Of a stretch of DNA of 64,000 nt, positions 40,343 through 49,367 are shown piece by piece. The stretch covers positions 62,001 to 126,000 of the forward strand of contig NZ_PQSU01000026.1 of assembly GCF_002920615.1 (NCBI RefSeq), in the 5' to 3' direction. The notes under the pieces are model-generated. The model was not told the origin of the DNA. It did not search any database and was given only the letters and a program-made list of their open reading frames with translations. The DNA is from Streptomyces sp. Ru62. GTDB taxonomy: Bacteria > Actinomycetota > Actinomycetes > Streptomycetales > Streptomycetaceae. Position 1 is the stretch's first letter. Every line of letters begins with the position of its first letter. Position numbers and translations under genes: made by a program.

Positions 40343-40927
40343 GTGAGTGGTAGTTCCGCAGCTCTTCAGCCTTCCGCCGACGCGGGGAAACCGGTACGGC
40401 ACCCCGACGCGCCCGCACCCGGGGAACTCCTCGGCGCCCACTACGAACACTGTTTCGGGTGCGGCCCCGGGCAGCCGCACGGACTGCACCTGGAGGCCCG
40501 CGCCGGCGAGGGCGTCTCGCTGACCGCCGAGTTCACCGTGCAGCCCGCCCACCAGGGCGCCCCGGGCCTCGCGCACGGCGGAGTGCTCGCCACGGCCCTG
40601 GACGAGACCCTCGGCTCGCTGAACTGGCTGCTGCGCACCATCGCCGTCACCGGACGGCTGGAGACCGACTTCGTGCGGCCCGTGCCCGTCGGCACCACGC
40701 TGTACCTGGAGGCCGAGGTCACCGCCGTCGCCGGGCGGAAGATCTACTCCACCGCCATCGGGCGCATCGGCAGCCCCGACGGGCCGGTGGCCGTCCGCGC
40801 CGACGCCCTCTTCATCGAGGTCACGGTGGACCACTTCATCGACCACGGCCGCCCGGCGGAGATCCGGGCCGCCATGGACGACCCGGACCAGATCCGGCGC
40901 ACCCGCGCCTTCGAGGTGAACCCGTGA
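40343..40927 (+). CDS. PaaI-type hotdog thioesterase
   Basis: A 194-residue hotdog-fold acyl-CoA thioesterase. The active-site segment is GLAHGGVLATALDETLGSL (the HGG motif with downstream Asp/Glu), and an N-terminal HCFGCGPGQPHGL is typical of this subgroup. The acyl substrate is unknown. The GTG at 40343 lies 8 nt after TAAGGT, so the message may be leaderless; AGG within the same sequence is a weak ribosome binding site alternative. The stop overlaps the dut start by 4 bp. Confidence 0.88.
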   Translation: MSGSSAALQPSADAGKPVRHPDAPAPGELLGAHYEHCFGCGPGQPHGLHLEARAGEGVSLTAEFTVQPAHQGAPGLAHGGVLATALDETLGSLNWLLRTIAVTGRLETDFVRPVPVGTTLYLEAEVTAVAGRKIYSTAIGRIGSPDGPVAVRADALFIEVTVDHFIDHGRPAEIRAAMDDPDQIRRTRAFEVNP

Positions 40928-41475
40928 GCCGAGACCCGCTGAACGTCCTGATCCGGCGCGTCGACGCGGACGTACCGCTTCCGGCGTACGAGCATCCCGG
41001 GGACGCCGGAGCCGATCTGCGCACCACCGAGGCGTGCGAGCTGGCGCCCGGAGAACGGGCCGTCCTCCCCACGGGTGTGTCGATCGCCCTGCCCGAGGGG
41101 TACGCGGCCTTCGTGCATCCGCGTTCCGGCCTCGCCGCCCGCTGCGGTGTCGCCCTCGTGAATGCCCCGGGGACGGTTGATGCCGGGTACCGTGGGGAGA
41201 TCAAGGTGATCGTGGTGAATCTCGACCCGCGCGAGAGCGTGCGGTTCGAGCGCTTCGACCGGATTGCCCAACTGGTCGTCCAGCAGGTCGAGAAGGTCCG
41301 CTTCCAGGAGGTCGCGGAACTTCCCGGCTCGGCGCGGGCCGAAGGGGGCTTCGGGTCCACCGGTGGCCACGCCGCGGTGGGCGGCGAGAGCGGCACAAGC
41401 GGTCAGGCCGCCGAGGGCGGTCCGACGGGTGGGAATCGATACGCTTCGGTCGTATCCGACCGGGAAGGACAGTGA
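40924..41475 (+). CDS. dut: dUTP diphosphatase
   Basis: A 183-residue dUTPase that hydrolyses dUTP to dUMP, preventing uracil incorporation. The five trimeric-dUTPase motifs are present: AGADLRTTE, HPRSGLAARCGV, NAPGTVDAGYRGEI, RIAQLVVQQ and the P-loop-like RAEGGFGSTGGH. About 35 extra residues follow the fifth motif (Gly/Ser-rich), longer than most family members. The GTG start overlaps the stop of the thioesterase gene. A TACGCT inside the gene's end (41440-41445) could be a promoter for the next gene. Confidence 0.95.
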   Translation: MSRDPLNVLIRRVDADVPLPAYEHPGDAGADLRTTEACELAPGERAVLPTGVSIALPEGYAAFVHPRSGLAARCGVALVNAPGTVDAGYRGEIKVIVVNLDPRESVRFERFDRIAQLVVQQVEKVRFQEVAELPGSARAEGGFGSTGGHAAVGGESGTSGQAAEGGPTGGNRYASVVSDREGQ

Positions 41476-41476
41476 C

Positions 41477-42238
41477 GTGTTCGGACGTCGCAAGAAGAAG
41501 GGTGCCGCCGAGGACGCGGCCGGCGAGGCCGAGCAGGTCGTCGACAGCGTCGACACCGAGGCGGACGAGGAGGAGGCCGAGCGCGAGCGCGTCCGGCTGG
41601 AGCCCGGACCCCGGCCCGACGGGCCGTGGGACAGCAGCGAGGTGCGCGATCCGGCCGAGGGCCGTGTGGACCTCGGCGGTCTGTTCGTACCGGGCGTCGA
41701 CGGCATGGAACTGCGGGTCGAGGTCGCCGGTGACGCCATCGTCGCCGCGACCGTCGTGCTGCGCGACAGTGCCATCCAGCTCCAGGCGTTCGCCGCGCCC
41801 AAGCGCGAGGGCATCTGGGGCGAGGTCCGTGAGGAGATCGCGTCCGGCATCACCCAGCAGGGTGGCATCGTCGACGAGGTCGAGGGCCCGCTGGGGTGGG
41901 AGTTGCGCGCGCAGGTGCCGGTGCAGCTGCCGGACGGCACCGGCGGCTTCCAGGTCGTCCGGTTCGTCGGCGTGGACGGCCCGCGGTGGTTCCTGCGCGG
42001 GGTGATCTCCGGCCAGGGCGCGGTGCAGCCGCAGGCCGCCGGGCTGCTGGAGCAGATCTTCCGGGACACCGTCGTGGTCCGCGGCGAGGGCCCGATGGCC
42101 CCGCGCGACCCGATCGTCCTCAAGCTTCCGAACGACGCGCAGATGGTCCCCGAGGGGGTCCAGCAGGAGGAGGGCTCGCGGTTCTCCGGTGGGATGGGGC
42201 AGTTGCAGCGGGGCCCGGAGATCACCGAGGTCCGCTAG
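41477..42238 (+). CDS. DUF3710 family protein
   Basis: A 253-residue soluble protein conserved in actinobacteria next to dut. The first 50 residues are charged (FGRRKKKGAAEDAAGEAEQ, then an acidic run); the domain proper includes LGGLFVPGVDGMELRVE and VDGPRWFLRGVISGQGA. No enzymatic motif is known. The GTG at 41477 has GGAAGGA 7 nt upstream, one base after the dut stop, so it belongs to the dut operon. A hairpin follows. Confidence 0.87.
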   Translation: MFGRRKKKGAAEDAAGEAEQVVDSVDTEADEEEAERERVRLEPGPRPDGPWDSSEVRDPAEGRVDLGGLFVPGVDGMELRVEVAGDAIVAATVVLRDSAIQLQAFAAPKREGIWGEVREEIASGITQQGGIVDEVEGPLGWELRAQVPVQLPDGTGGFQVVRFVGVDGPRWFLRGVISGQGAVQPQAAGLLEQIFRDTVVVRGEGPMAPRDPIVLKLPNDAQMVPEGVQQEEGSRFSGGMGQLQRGPEITEVR

Positions 42239-42267
42239 GCGCTCCGCTGGGTTCAGCCGTTGTGTTC

Positions 42268-42298
42268 GGCGGGCCGTGCCTTCAGGGCGCGGCCCGCC
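42268..42298 (+). terminator. Hairpin terminator of the dut operon
   Basis: Arms GGCGGGCCG (42268-42276) and CGGCCCGCC (42290-42298), followed by TTTGTG. Confidence 0.8.
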
Positions 42299-42357
42299 TT
42301 TGTGCGAGGGCGCGCGGATGAGGATCCGCCGTTGCCGGGCGCGGGTCCGTCGTGGTC

Positions 42358-42392
42358 GCTCGCGCAGTTCCCCGCGCCCCTTACGGGGCGCT
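42358..42392. repeat. Copy of a dispersed Streptomyces intergenic element
   Basis: The sequence around GCGCAGTTCCCCGCGCCCC, ending in a GCGCCCC-ttac-GGGGCGC hairpin (42374-42391), is of a kind I recall as scattered between genes in many Streptomyces genomes. Its role is not known to me. Confidence 0.45.
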
Positions 42393-42435
42393 GTCCGACC
42401 GGTGATACTGGGGCTCCGTCCGACGGGGGAGGGAC

Positions 42436-43128
42436 ATGAGCCAGGTGGTCACCGAGACCATGGTGCGGGTCGAGGGCGTGCACAAGTCGTACGGCGTGGG
42501 GGCCGCCGCCGTGCACGCGTTGCGCGGGGTGTCCTTCGAGGTGCCCCGGGGGGAACTCGTGGCCCTGAAAGGGCGGTCGGGGTCCGGCAAGACCACCCTG
42601 CTGAACATCGTCGGCGGGCTGGACACCCCCGACCAGGGGCGGGTGGAGGTCGAGGGGCGGGATCTCGCCCGGCTCGGCGAGAGTGAGCTCCTCCGGCTGC
42701 GGCGGGACCGGGTCGGGTTTGTGTTCCAGTCCTTCGGGCTCATCCCGATCCTCAGCGCCGCCGAGAACGTCGGCGTACCGCTGCGGCTGCGCCGGGCCGA
42801 CCCGCGCGAGCGCGAGAAGCGGGTCGAGCTGCTGCTCTCCCTCGTGGGGCTCGCCGGGCACGCGGCCCAGCGGCCCGGTGAGCTGTCCGGCGGCCAGCAG
42901 CAGCGGGTCGCCATCGCGCGGGCCCTCGCCAACCGGCCCGCCCTGCTCATCGCCGACGAGCCCACCGGCCAGCTCGACGCCGAGACCGGGCACGCCGTCA
43001 TGGAGCTGCTGCGGGCCGTCGTCCACAGCGAACAGGTCACGGCGCTGGTCGCCACGCACGACGCGACCCTGCTGGACCTGGCCGACCGGGTGCTGGAGCT
43101 GCGCGACGGCGAGATCAGCGAGCACTGA
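42436..43128 (+). CDS. ABC transporter ATP-binding protein (MacB/LolD type) without a permease
   Basis: A 230-residue ATPase with all motifs: Walker A GRSGSGKTT, signature LSGGQQQRVAIARAL, Walker B LLIADEPTGQLD and the switch His in LVATHD. The LolD/MacB/FtsE-like subfamily normally pairs with FtsX-type permeases that do mechanical work at the membrane. No such permease is encoded on either side (the neighbours are DUF3710 and a KdpD-like kinase), so its partner lies elsewhere or it has another role. GGGGAGGG sits close to the ATG at 42436; ATG 42460 is an alternative start. Confidence 0.9.
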   Translation: MSQVVTETMVRVEGVHKSYGVGAAAVHALRGVSFEVPRGELVALKGRSGSGKTTLLNIVGGLDTPDQGRVEVEGRDLARLGESELLRLRRDRVGFVFQSFGLIPILSAAENVGVPLRLRRADPREREKRVELLLSLVGLAGHAAQRPGELSGGQQQRVAIARALANRPALLIADEPTGQLDAETGHAVMELLRAVVHSEQVTALVATHDATLLDLADRVLELRDGEISEH

Positions 43129-43264
43129 GCCGGGCGGCCCGAGGTGGGCTCATCAGGGTTCCGTCAAAGTTGCCCCCTGCCCGCACTCCCCGTCCCGTTC
43201 GCCGTGATCGTGGGCCGTAAGGTCGACGCTGCGTAGGCGACAGGCACGGGAAGACAATGGGGCC

Positions 43265-45823
43265 ATGGCACGCGGCAAGCTACGGATCTACCTCGGTGCG
43301 GCACCGGGCGTGGGCAAGACCTACGCCATGCTCTCCGAGGCGCACCGCCGGGTCGAGCGGGGCACCGACTGCGTGGTCGCGTTCGTGGAGTGCCATGGCC
43401 GGCCGCGCACCGAGGTGATGCTGCACGGTCTGGAGCAGGTGCCGCGCAAGGAGCTGGAGTACCGGTCCGCCGTCTTCGGCGAGATGGACGTCGAGGCCGT
43501 CCTGCGCCGGGCGCCCGCCGTCGCCCTCGTCGACGAGCTGGCCCACACCAACGTCCCCGGCTCCCGCAACGCCAAGCGCTGGCAGGACGTGGAGGAGCTG
43601 CTGGCCGCCGGCATCGACGTGGTCTCCACCGTCAACATCCAGCACCTGGAGTCACTCGGCGACGTGGTCGAGTCGATCACCGGGGTGCGGCAGCGGGAGA
43701 CCGTCCCGGACGAGGTCGTGCGCCGGGCCGACGACATCGAGCTGGTCGACATGTCCCCGCAGGCCCTGCGCCGTCGCATGGCGCACGGCAACGTCTACCA
43801 ACCGGACAAGGTCGACGCGGCCCTGTCGAACTACTTCCGTCCCGGCAACCTGACTGCCCTGCGCGAGCTGGCGCTGCTGTGGGTGGCCGACCGGGTCGAC
43901 GCGTACCTGAACGCGTACCGCAGCGAGCACCGGGTCTCGACGATATGGGGTTCCCGGGAGCGGATCGTGGTGGGCCTGACCGGGGGCCCCGAGGGGCGCA
44001 CCCTGATCCGCCGGGCCGCCCGGCTCGCCGAGAAGGGCGCCGGCGGTGAGGTCATGGCCGTCTACATCGCCCGCAGCGACGGGCTGTCCTCGGCCTCCCC
44101 GAAGGAGCTGGCTGTCCAGCGCACCCTGGTCGAGGACCTCGGCGGAACGTTCCACCATGTGGTCGGCGACGACGTCCCGGCCGCCCTGCTCGACTTCGCC
44201 CGCGGGGTGAACGCCACCCAGATCGTGCTCGGCTCCTCCCGCCGCAAGGCCTGGCAGTACGTCTTCGGTCCCGGCGTCGGCGCCACGGTCGCCCGGGACT
44301 CCGGCCCCGACCTGGACGTGCACATCGTCACCCACGAAGAGGTCGCCAAGGGCCGGGGACTGCCCGTGGCCCGGGGCGGCCGGCTCGGGCGGGCCCGGAT
44401 CATCTGGGGCTGGGCGGTCGGTCTGGCCGGTCCCGCGATCCTCGCGGTGCTGCTGAACGCCGTCGACCTCGGCCTCGCCAACGACATGCTGCTGTTCCTG
44501 GCCGTCACCGTCGCGGCGGCCCTGCTCGGCGGCCTGCTGCCCGCCCTGGCCTCGGCGGCCTTCGGCTCCCTGCTGCTGAACTACTTCTACACCCCGCCGC
44601 TGCACCGGCTGACCGTCGCCGACCCCAAGAACATCGTCGCCATCGCGATCTTCTTCGGGGTGGGGATGGCGGTCGCCTCGGTGGTCGACCTCGCCGCCCG
44701 GCGCACCCACCAGGCCGCCCGGCTGCGCGCGGAGTCCGAGATCCTCTCCTTCCTCGCCGGGAACGTGCTGCGGGGCGAGACGAGCCTGGAGGAGCTGCTG
44801 GAGCGGGTCCGCGAGACCTTCGCGATGGAGTCGGCCGCCCTGCTGGAACGCGCGAGCGACGTGGCGCCCTGGACGTGCGCGGGCCGCGCCGGCTTCGGGC
44901 CGCCGCTGGAGCGCCCCGAGGACGCCGACGTCGACATGCCCGTCGGCGACCACATGGCGCTCGCGCTCACCGGCCGGGTGCTGCCCGCGGCGGATCGCCG
45001 GGTACTCGCCGCGTTCGCCGCCCAGGCCGCCGTCGTGCTCGACCGAAGGCGCCTGAAGGAGGAGGCCGACCGGGCCCGCACGCTCGCCGAGGGCAACCGC
45101 ATCCGCACCGCCCTGCTGGCCGCCGTCAGCCACGACCTGCGCACCCCGCTGGCCGGCATCAAGGCCGCCGTGTCGTCCCTGCGCTCCGACGACGTCGCCT
45201 GGTCGGAGGAGGACCAGGCGGAGCTGCTGGAGGGCATCGAGGAGGGCGCCGACCGGCTCGACCACCTCGTGGGCAACCTCCTGGACATGTCCCGCCTCCA
45301 GACCGGCACGGTCACCCCGATGATCCGTGAGATCGACGTCGACGAGGTGGTACCGATGGCGCTGGGCGGCGTGCCCGAGGACAGCGTGGAACTCGACGTG
45401 CCCGAGACGCTGCCCATGGTCGCCGTCGACCCCGGGCTGCTGGAGCGGTCGGTGGCCAACCTGGTGGAGAACGCAGTCAAGTACAGCCCGCCCGGACGGC
45501 GCGTCCTGGTGGCCGCGAGCGCCATCGCCGACCGCGTGGAGGTGCGCGTGGTGGACCGCGGCCCGGGGGTCCCGGACGAGGCCAAGGACCGCATCTTCGA
45601 ACCCTTCCAGCGGTACGGTGACGCTCCGCGCGGTGCCGGCGTGGGGCTCGGCCTCGCGGTCGCCCGGGGCTTCGCCGAGGCCATGGGCGGCACCCTCACC
45701 GCCGAGGACACGCCGGGCGGCGGGCTCACCATGGTGCTGAGCCTGCGCGCGGCAGGACCGCGTCCCGAGCCGCTCCCTGCCGGGGAGTCCCGTACCGAAC
45801 CGGAAAGGCAGGCCACATGGTGA
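43265..45823 (+). CDS. kdpD: KdpD-family osmosensitive K+ channel sensor kinase
   Basis: An 852-residue kinase with the full KdpD layout: the N-terminal KdpD domain with Walker A GAAPGVGKT (11-19), a universal-stress-protein domain (about 235-355), a four-helix membrane domain (DUF4118, about 375-475), a GAF-like region, and the kinase core with phosphoacceptor His623 (SHDLRTPLAGI), N-box NLVENAVKYS and G-box GVGLGLAVARGF. KdpD responds to low K+ and high ionic strength. No kdpFABC pump genes are nearby. Overlaps the KdpE-like gene by 7 bp. Confidence 0.92.
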   Translation: MARGKLRIYLGAAPGVGKTYAMLSEAHRRVERGTDCVVAFVECHGRPRTEVMLHGLEQVPRKELEYRSAVFGEMDVEAVLRRAPAVALVDELAHTNVPGSRNAKRWQDVEELLAAGIDVVSTVNIQHLESLGDVVESITGVRQRETVPDEVVRRADDIELVDMSPQALRRRMAHGNVYQPDKVDAALSNYFRPGNLTALRELALLWVADRVDAYLNAYRSEHRVSTIWGSRERIVVGLTGGPEGRTLIRRAARLAEKGAGGEVMAVYIARSDGLSSASPKELAVQRTLVEDLGGTFHHVVGDDVPAALLDFARGVNATQIVLGSSRRKAWQYVFGPGVGATVARDSGPDLDVHIVTHEEVAKGRGLPVARGGRLGRARIIWGWAVGLAGPAILAVLLNAVDLGLANDMLLFLAVTVAAALLGGLLPALASAAFGSLLLNYFYTPPLHRLTVADPKNIVAIAIFFGVGMAVASVVDLAARRTHQAARLRAESEILSFLAGNVLRGETSLEELLERVRETFAMESAALLERASDVAPWTCAGRAGFGPPLERPEDADVDMPVGDHMALALTGRVLPAADRRVLAAFAAQAAVVLDRRRLKEEADRARTLAEGNRIRTALLAAVSHDLRTPLAGIKAAVSSLRSDDVAWSEEDQAELLEGIEEGADRLDHLVGNLLDMSRLQTGTVTPMIREIDVDEVVPMALGGVPEDSVELDVPETLPMVAVDPGLLERSVANLVENAVKYSPPGRRVLVAASAIADRVEVRVVDRGPGVPDEAKDRIFEPFQRYGDAPRGAGVGLGLAVARGFAEAMGGTLTAEDTPGGGLTMVLSLRAAGPRPEPLPAGESRTEPERQATW

Positions 45824-46536
45824 GCCCGGCTGGGGGGTCCCCCCAGACCCCCACGAGGGTGCTCGTGGTCGACGACGAGCCGCAGATCGTGCGCGCCCTC
45901 GTGATCAACCTCAAGGCGCGCAAGTACGAGGTCGACGCGGCCCCCGACGGCCGGACCGCGCTGGAACTCGCCGCCTCCCGCCACCCCGACGTGGTCGTCC
46001 TCGACCTGGGCCTGCCCGACATGGACGGCGTCGAGGTGATCAGGGGCCTGCGCGGCTGGACCCGGGTGCCGATCCTGGTGCTGTCCGCCCGCCACTCCTC
46101 CGACGAGAAGGTCGAGGCGCTGGACGCGGGCGCCGACGACTACGTGACCAAGCCGTTCGGCATGGACGAGCTGCTGGCCCGGCTGCGGGCCGCCGTGCGC
46201 CGGGCCGAGCCGGCCGGGCCGGGCGAGGACGACGTGACGACCGTGGAGACCGAGGGCTTCACCGTCGACCTCGCCGCCAAGAAGGTCAACCGGGGCGGCA
46301 AGGACGTCCGGCTCACCCCGACCGAGTGGCATCTGCTGGAGGTGCTGGTCCGCAACACCGGCCGGCTGGTCAGCCAGAAGCAGCTCCTCCAGGAGGTCTG
46401 GGGGCCGTCGTACGGCACCGAGAGCAACTACCTGCGGGTGTACATGGCCCAGCTGCGGCGGAAGCTGGAGTCGGACCCCTCGCACCCGAAGCACTTCATC
46501 ACCGAGCCGGGGATGGGCTACCGGTTCGAGACATGA
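45817..46536 (+). CDS. kdpE: KdpE-family response regulator
   Basis: A 239-residue OmpR-type regulator. The receiver has Asp19-Asp20, phosphoacceptor Asp63 in VVVLDLGLPD and Lys in YVTKPFGM; the winged helix ends in GMGYRFET. The start overlaps the kinase stop (ATG at 45817; a GTG follows at once). In other bacteria KdpE activates kdpFABC; here the nearest potassium genes are the RCK pair and the KimA-like transporter 1.5-5 kb downstream, which may be targets (inference). Confidence 0.92.
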   Translation: MVSPAGGSPQTPTRVLVVDDEPQIVRALVINLKARKYEVDAAPDGRTALELAASRHPDVVVLDLGLPDMDGVEVIRGLRGWTRVPILVLSARHSSDEKVEALDAGADDYVTKPFGMDELLARLRAAVRRAEPAGPGEDDVTTVETEGFTVDLAAKKVNRGGKDVRLTPTEWHLLEVLVRNTGRLVSQKQLLQEVWGPSYGTESNYLRVYMAQLRRKLESDPSHPKHFITEPGMGYRFET

Positions 46537-46681
46537 GCCGAGCCACGGGCATGGGCCGCGCCACGGGACGGGCCGGCACGGGAACGAGTCGCCACGGGGA
46601 CGAGCCGCGCCGCGGAGAGGGGCGGGAGGCGGAAGTGAGCTGCGCTACGGCCCTGTCGGCGCACCCCGGTACGCTTCAGGT

Positions 46682-47080
46682 ATGACTGCTGTTCCTCGTT
46701 CCGAAAAGCCGGCCGGCCGGTTCCGGCGCATGCTCGACCGGCTCTCCTCGTCGCAGGAGGACCTGGAGTCCGAGGAGCTGCGCGAGGACGCGGAGACGGC
46801 CGGGTGCACGAAGATCGGTGACTGTCACGACCGACAGATCGTCACCGTAACTGGTACCTTGCGCACGGTCACCCTGCGCCCGCGCGCCGGAGTCCCGGCC
46901 CTGGAGGCCGAGCTGTTCGACGGCTCCGCCGCGCTGGACGTGGTGTGGCTCGGCAGGCGCTCCATCGTGGGGATAGAACCGGGGCGCAAGCTGATCGCAT
47001 CGGGCCGGATCTCGATGAGCCGGGGCCGCCGGGTGCTGTTCAACCCCAAATACGAACTGCGACCCCTCGGACGGGAGTAG
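46682..47080 (+). CDS. OB-fold nucleic-acid-binding domain protein
   Basis: A 132-residue protein with an OB fold from about residue 40 (RQIVTVTGTLRTVTLRPRAG, then ELFDGSAALDVVWLGRRSI and GRKLIASGRISM). The family occurs throughout actinobacteria next to DUF3159 genes, as here, and may bind RNA or DNA; no catalytic residues. TACGCT at 46670-46675 is 6 nt before the ATG, indicating a leaderless message. The next gene starts 3 bp after its stop. Confidence 0.87.
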   Translation: MTAVPRSEKPAGRFRRMLDRLSSSQEDLESEELREDAETAGCTKIGDCHDRQIVTVTGTLRTVTLRPRAGVPALEAELFDGSAALDVVWLGRRSIVGIEPGRKLIASGRISMSRGRRVLFNPKYELRPLGRE

Positions 47081-47083
47081 CCG

Positions 47084-47836
47084 GTGACGTCCCTCGACAA
47101 GCCGACCCAAGACACCGACCAGACCCAGCCCGACGACGCCCGCGCGGTGACCGAGGCGGCGCTGTTCGAGGCCTTCGGCGGGGTCCGCGGCATGGTCGAG
47201 ACGGTCCTGCCGGGCCTGCTCTTCGTCGCGATCTTCACGGTCAACAAGAACCTGCACATGGCGGCGATCGCCGCGCTGGCCCTGTCGCTGATCCTGGTCG
47301 TCGTCCGGCTGGCGATGAAGGACACCGTCAAGCACGCCTTCAGCGGTGTCTTCGGCGTGGCCTTCGGTGTCGTGTTCGCGATGTTCACGGGCAACGCCAA
47401 GGACTTCTACCTCCCCGGCATGCTCTACACGCTGGGCATGGCGCTGGCGTACATCATCACGACCCTGGCCGGTGTGCCCCTGATCGGTCTCATCCTCGGC
47501 CCGATCTTCAAGGAGAACCTCTCCTGGCGCACCCGTAACCCCGGCCGCAAGAAGGCGTACGCCAAGGCCAGTTGGGCCTGGGGCCTGATCCTGCTCGCCA
47601 AGTGCGCGATCCTGTTCCCGCTGTACTGGTGGGCCGACACCGCGCAGCTCGGCTGGGTCCTGGTCATCCTGAAGATCCCGCCGTTCCTGCTGGCGGTGTG
47701 GCTGACCTGGGTCTTCCTCGCCAAGGCGCCCGCGCCCATCGACGTGTTCGCGGAGATGGAGGCGGAGGAGAAGGCGGCCGAGGAGAGGAAGGCCGCCGCC
47801 GAGGCGGCCGGCGGCCGACACCGCCGGGAGGGCTGA
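47084..47836 (+). CDS. DUF3159 membrane protein
   Basis: A 250-residue membrane protein with five or six hydrophobic segments between residues 40 and 215 and an Ala/Glu/Lys-rich helical C-terminal tail. This is the actinobacterial DUF3159 family, whose members sit between the OB-fold gene and trkA-like genes. A transport role is suspected from the company it keeps but not shown. The GTG at 47084 has GGGAG 7 nt upstream and is coupled to the OB-fold gene. Confidence 0.87.
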   Translation: MTSLDKPTQDTDQTQPDDARAVTEAALFEAFGGVRGMVETVLPGLLFVAIFTVNKNLHMAAIAALALSLILVVVRLAMKDTVKHAFSGVFGVAFGVVFAMFTGNAKDFYLPGMLYTLGMALAYIITTLAGVPLIGLILGPIFKENLSWRTRNPGRKKAYAKASWAWGLILLAKCAILFPLYWWADTAQLGWVLVILKIPPFLLAVWLTWVFLAKAPAPIDVFAEMEAEEKAAEERKAAAEAAGGRHRREG

Positions 47837-47915
47837 GCCGCACCGCCGGGAGGACTGAACCCGCACCGCCGGGGGAGCCGCTCAGGCTCCGCCGGGGGAT
47901 GCGGGAGGACTTACG

Positions 47916-47957
47916 ACGACGAAGGGCGCCCTTGTCGCCAAGGGCGCCCTTCGTCGT
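47916..47957. terminator. Very strong bidirectional terminator
   Basis: A perfect 18-bp stem (47916-47933 and 47940-47957; arm begins ACGACGAAGGGCGCCC) with a 6-nt loop between the convergent DUF3159 and RCK genes. Confidence 0.9.
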
Positions 47958-47964
47958 GGCGCGG

Positions 47965-48633
47965 TCAGTCCTCCCGCCGCACCGACAGCAGGTCCTCCAG
48001 CTGCTCCTCCCGGGCCTGCGCGGCCACGAAGAGGAGTTCGTCGCCCGGCTCCAGGGAGTCCTCCTTGGAGGGCGTCAGCACGCGGGTGCCGCGGATGATC
48101 GTGACCAGGGAGGTGTCCTCCGGCCACTGCACGTCCCCCACCTGGGTGCCGGCCAGCGCCGACTCCTCCGGCAGGGTGAGCTCCACGAGGTTGGCGTCGC
48201 CGTGGCTGAAGCGGAGCAGCCGGACCAGGTCACCGACGCTCACCGCCTCCTCGACCAGGGCGGACATCAGGCGCGGGGTGGAGACGGCGACGTCGACGCC
48301 CCAGGCCTCGTTGAACAGCCACTCGTTCTTCGGGTTGTTCACCCGGGCCACGACGCGCGGGACGCCGTACTCCGTCTTGGCGAGCAGCGAGACGACCAGG
48401 TTCACCTTGTCGTCGCCGGTCGCGGCGATCACGACGTTGCAGCGCTGCAACGCCGCCTCGTCCAGGGAGGTGATCTCGCAGGCGTCGGCGAGCAGCCACT
48501 CCGCCTGCGGGACGCGCTCGACCGAGATGGCGGTCGGCGCCTTGTCGATCAGCAGGACCTCGTGGCCGTTCTCCAGCAGCTCGCCCGCGATCGAGCGGCC
48601 GACGGCGCCGGCCCCGGCAATGGCGACCCTCAT
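47965..48633 (-). CDS. ceoC: TrkA-type potassium uptake regulatory subunit (RCK), second copy
   Basis: A 222-residue RCK protein. The N-terminal Rossmann domain has IAGAGAVGRSIAGEL (GxGxxG), binding NAD(H) or nucleotides; the C-terminal RCK_C/TrkA_C domain (about 140-222) often binds c-di-AMP. It pairs with the gene immediately upstream, resembling the ceoBC pair of mycobacteria. Such proteins gate or regulate a K+ channel or symporter. The start overlaps the stop of the upstream gene by one base. Confidence 0.9.
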   Translation of the reverse strand: MRVAIAGAGAVGRSIAGELLENGHEVLLIDKAPTAISVERVPQAEWLLADACEITSLDEAALQRCNVVIAATGDDKVNLVVSLLAKTEYGVPRVVARVNNPKNEWLFNEAWGVDVAVSTPRLMSALVEEAVSVGDLVRLLRFSHGDANLVELTLPEESALAGTQVGDVQWPEDTSLVTIIRGTRVLTPSKEDSLEPGDELLFVAAQAREEQLEDLLSVRRED

Positions 48634-49304
48634 CAGTGACCGCCCTCCTCTTCCGGGCCACCGGCGAACGCCGCCTCGACCTTGTCCACGTCGTCCGTCC
48701 GCATCATCACGTGCACGAGGTCGCCCTCCTGCAGCACCGTCTGCGAGGTGGGCAGGATCGCCTCGCCCAGGCGGGTCAGGAACGCCACCCGGACGCCCGT
48801 CTCCTCCTGGAGCTTGCTGATCTTGTGGCCGACCCACTTCGGGGAGGCGTGCACCTCGGCCAGCTGTACCCCGCCGGTGGGGTCGCGCCACAGCGGCTCG
48901 GCCCCGGAGGGCAGCAGCCGGCGCAGCATCTGGTCGGCGGTCCAGCGGACCGTGGCCACGGTGGGGATGCCCAGGCGCTGGTAGACCTCGGCACGGCGGG
49001 GGTCGTAGATTCGGGCCGCCACGTTCTCCACGCCGAACATCTCGCGTGCCACGCGCGCGGAGATGATGTTGGAGTTGTCGCCGCTGGAGACGGCGGCGAA
49101 GGCACCGGCCTCCTCGATGCCCGCCTCGCGCAGGGTGTCCTGGTCGAAGCCGACACCGGTGACCCGGCGGCCGCCGAATCCCGGGCCCAGCCGACGGAAG
49201 GCGGTGGGGTCCTGGTCGATCACGGCGACCGTGTGTCCCTGTTGCTCCAGGGTCTGGGCAAGAGCGGAACCCACTCTTCCGCAGCCCATGATGACGATGT
49301 GCAC
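48633..49304 (-). CDS. ceoB: TrkA-type potassium uptake regulatory subunit (RCK), first copy
   Basis: A 223-residue RCK protein: Rossmann motif IMGCGRVGSALAQTLEQQGH and acidic IDQD at the end of the second strand indicate NAD binding; TrkA_C at about 135-220. The GTG at 49304 is supported by GGAAGG 6 nt upstream. Forms an operon with the second RCK gene. It is divergent from a KimA-like K+ transporter, with only a 49-residue membrane protein gene between, so the three probably work together. Confidence 0.9.
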   Translation of the reverse strand: MHIVIMGCGRVGSALAQTLEQQGHTVAVIDQDPTAFRRLGPGFGGRRVTGVGFDQDTLREAGIEEAGAFAAVSSGDNSNIISARVAREMFGVENVAARIYDPRRAEVYQRLGIPTVATVRWTADQMLRRLLPSGAEPLWRDPTGGVQLAEVHASPKWVGHKISKLQEETGVRVAFLTRLGEAILPTSQTVLQEGDLVHVMMRTDDVDKVEAAFAGGPEEEGGH

Positions 49305-49367
49305 GACCGTCCTTCCGGTGTCCAAAAGCTACTGCTCAGCATCAGGGTCTCAGACCGACGCCCAAAG

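Noticed and set aside
43265..46536. Complete kdp potassium pump operon
   Set aside because: Only the kinase and regulator are present; no kdpF, A, B or C frame occurs in the window.
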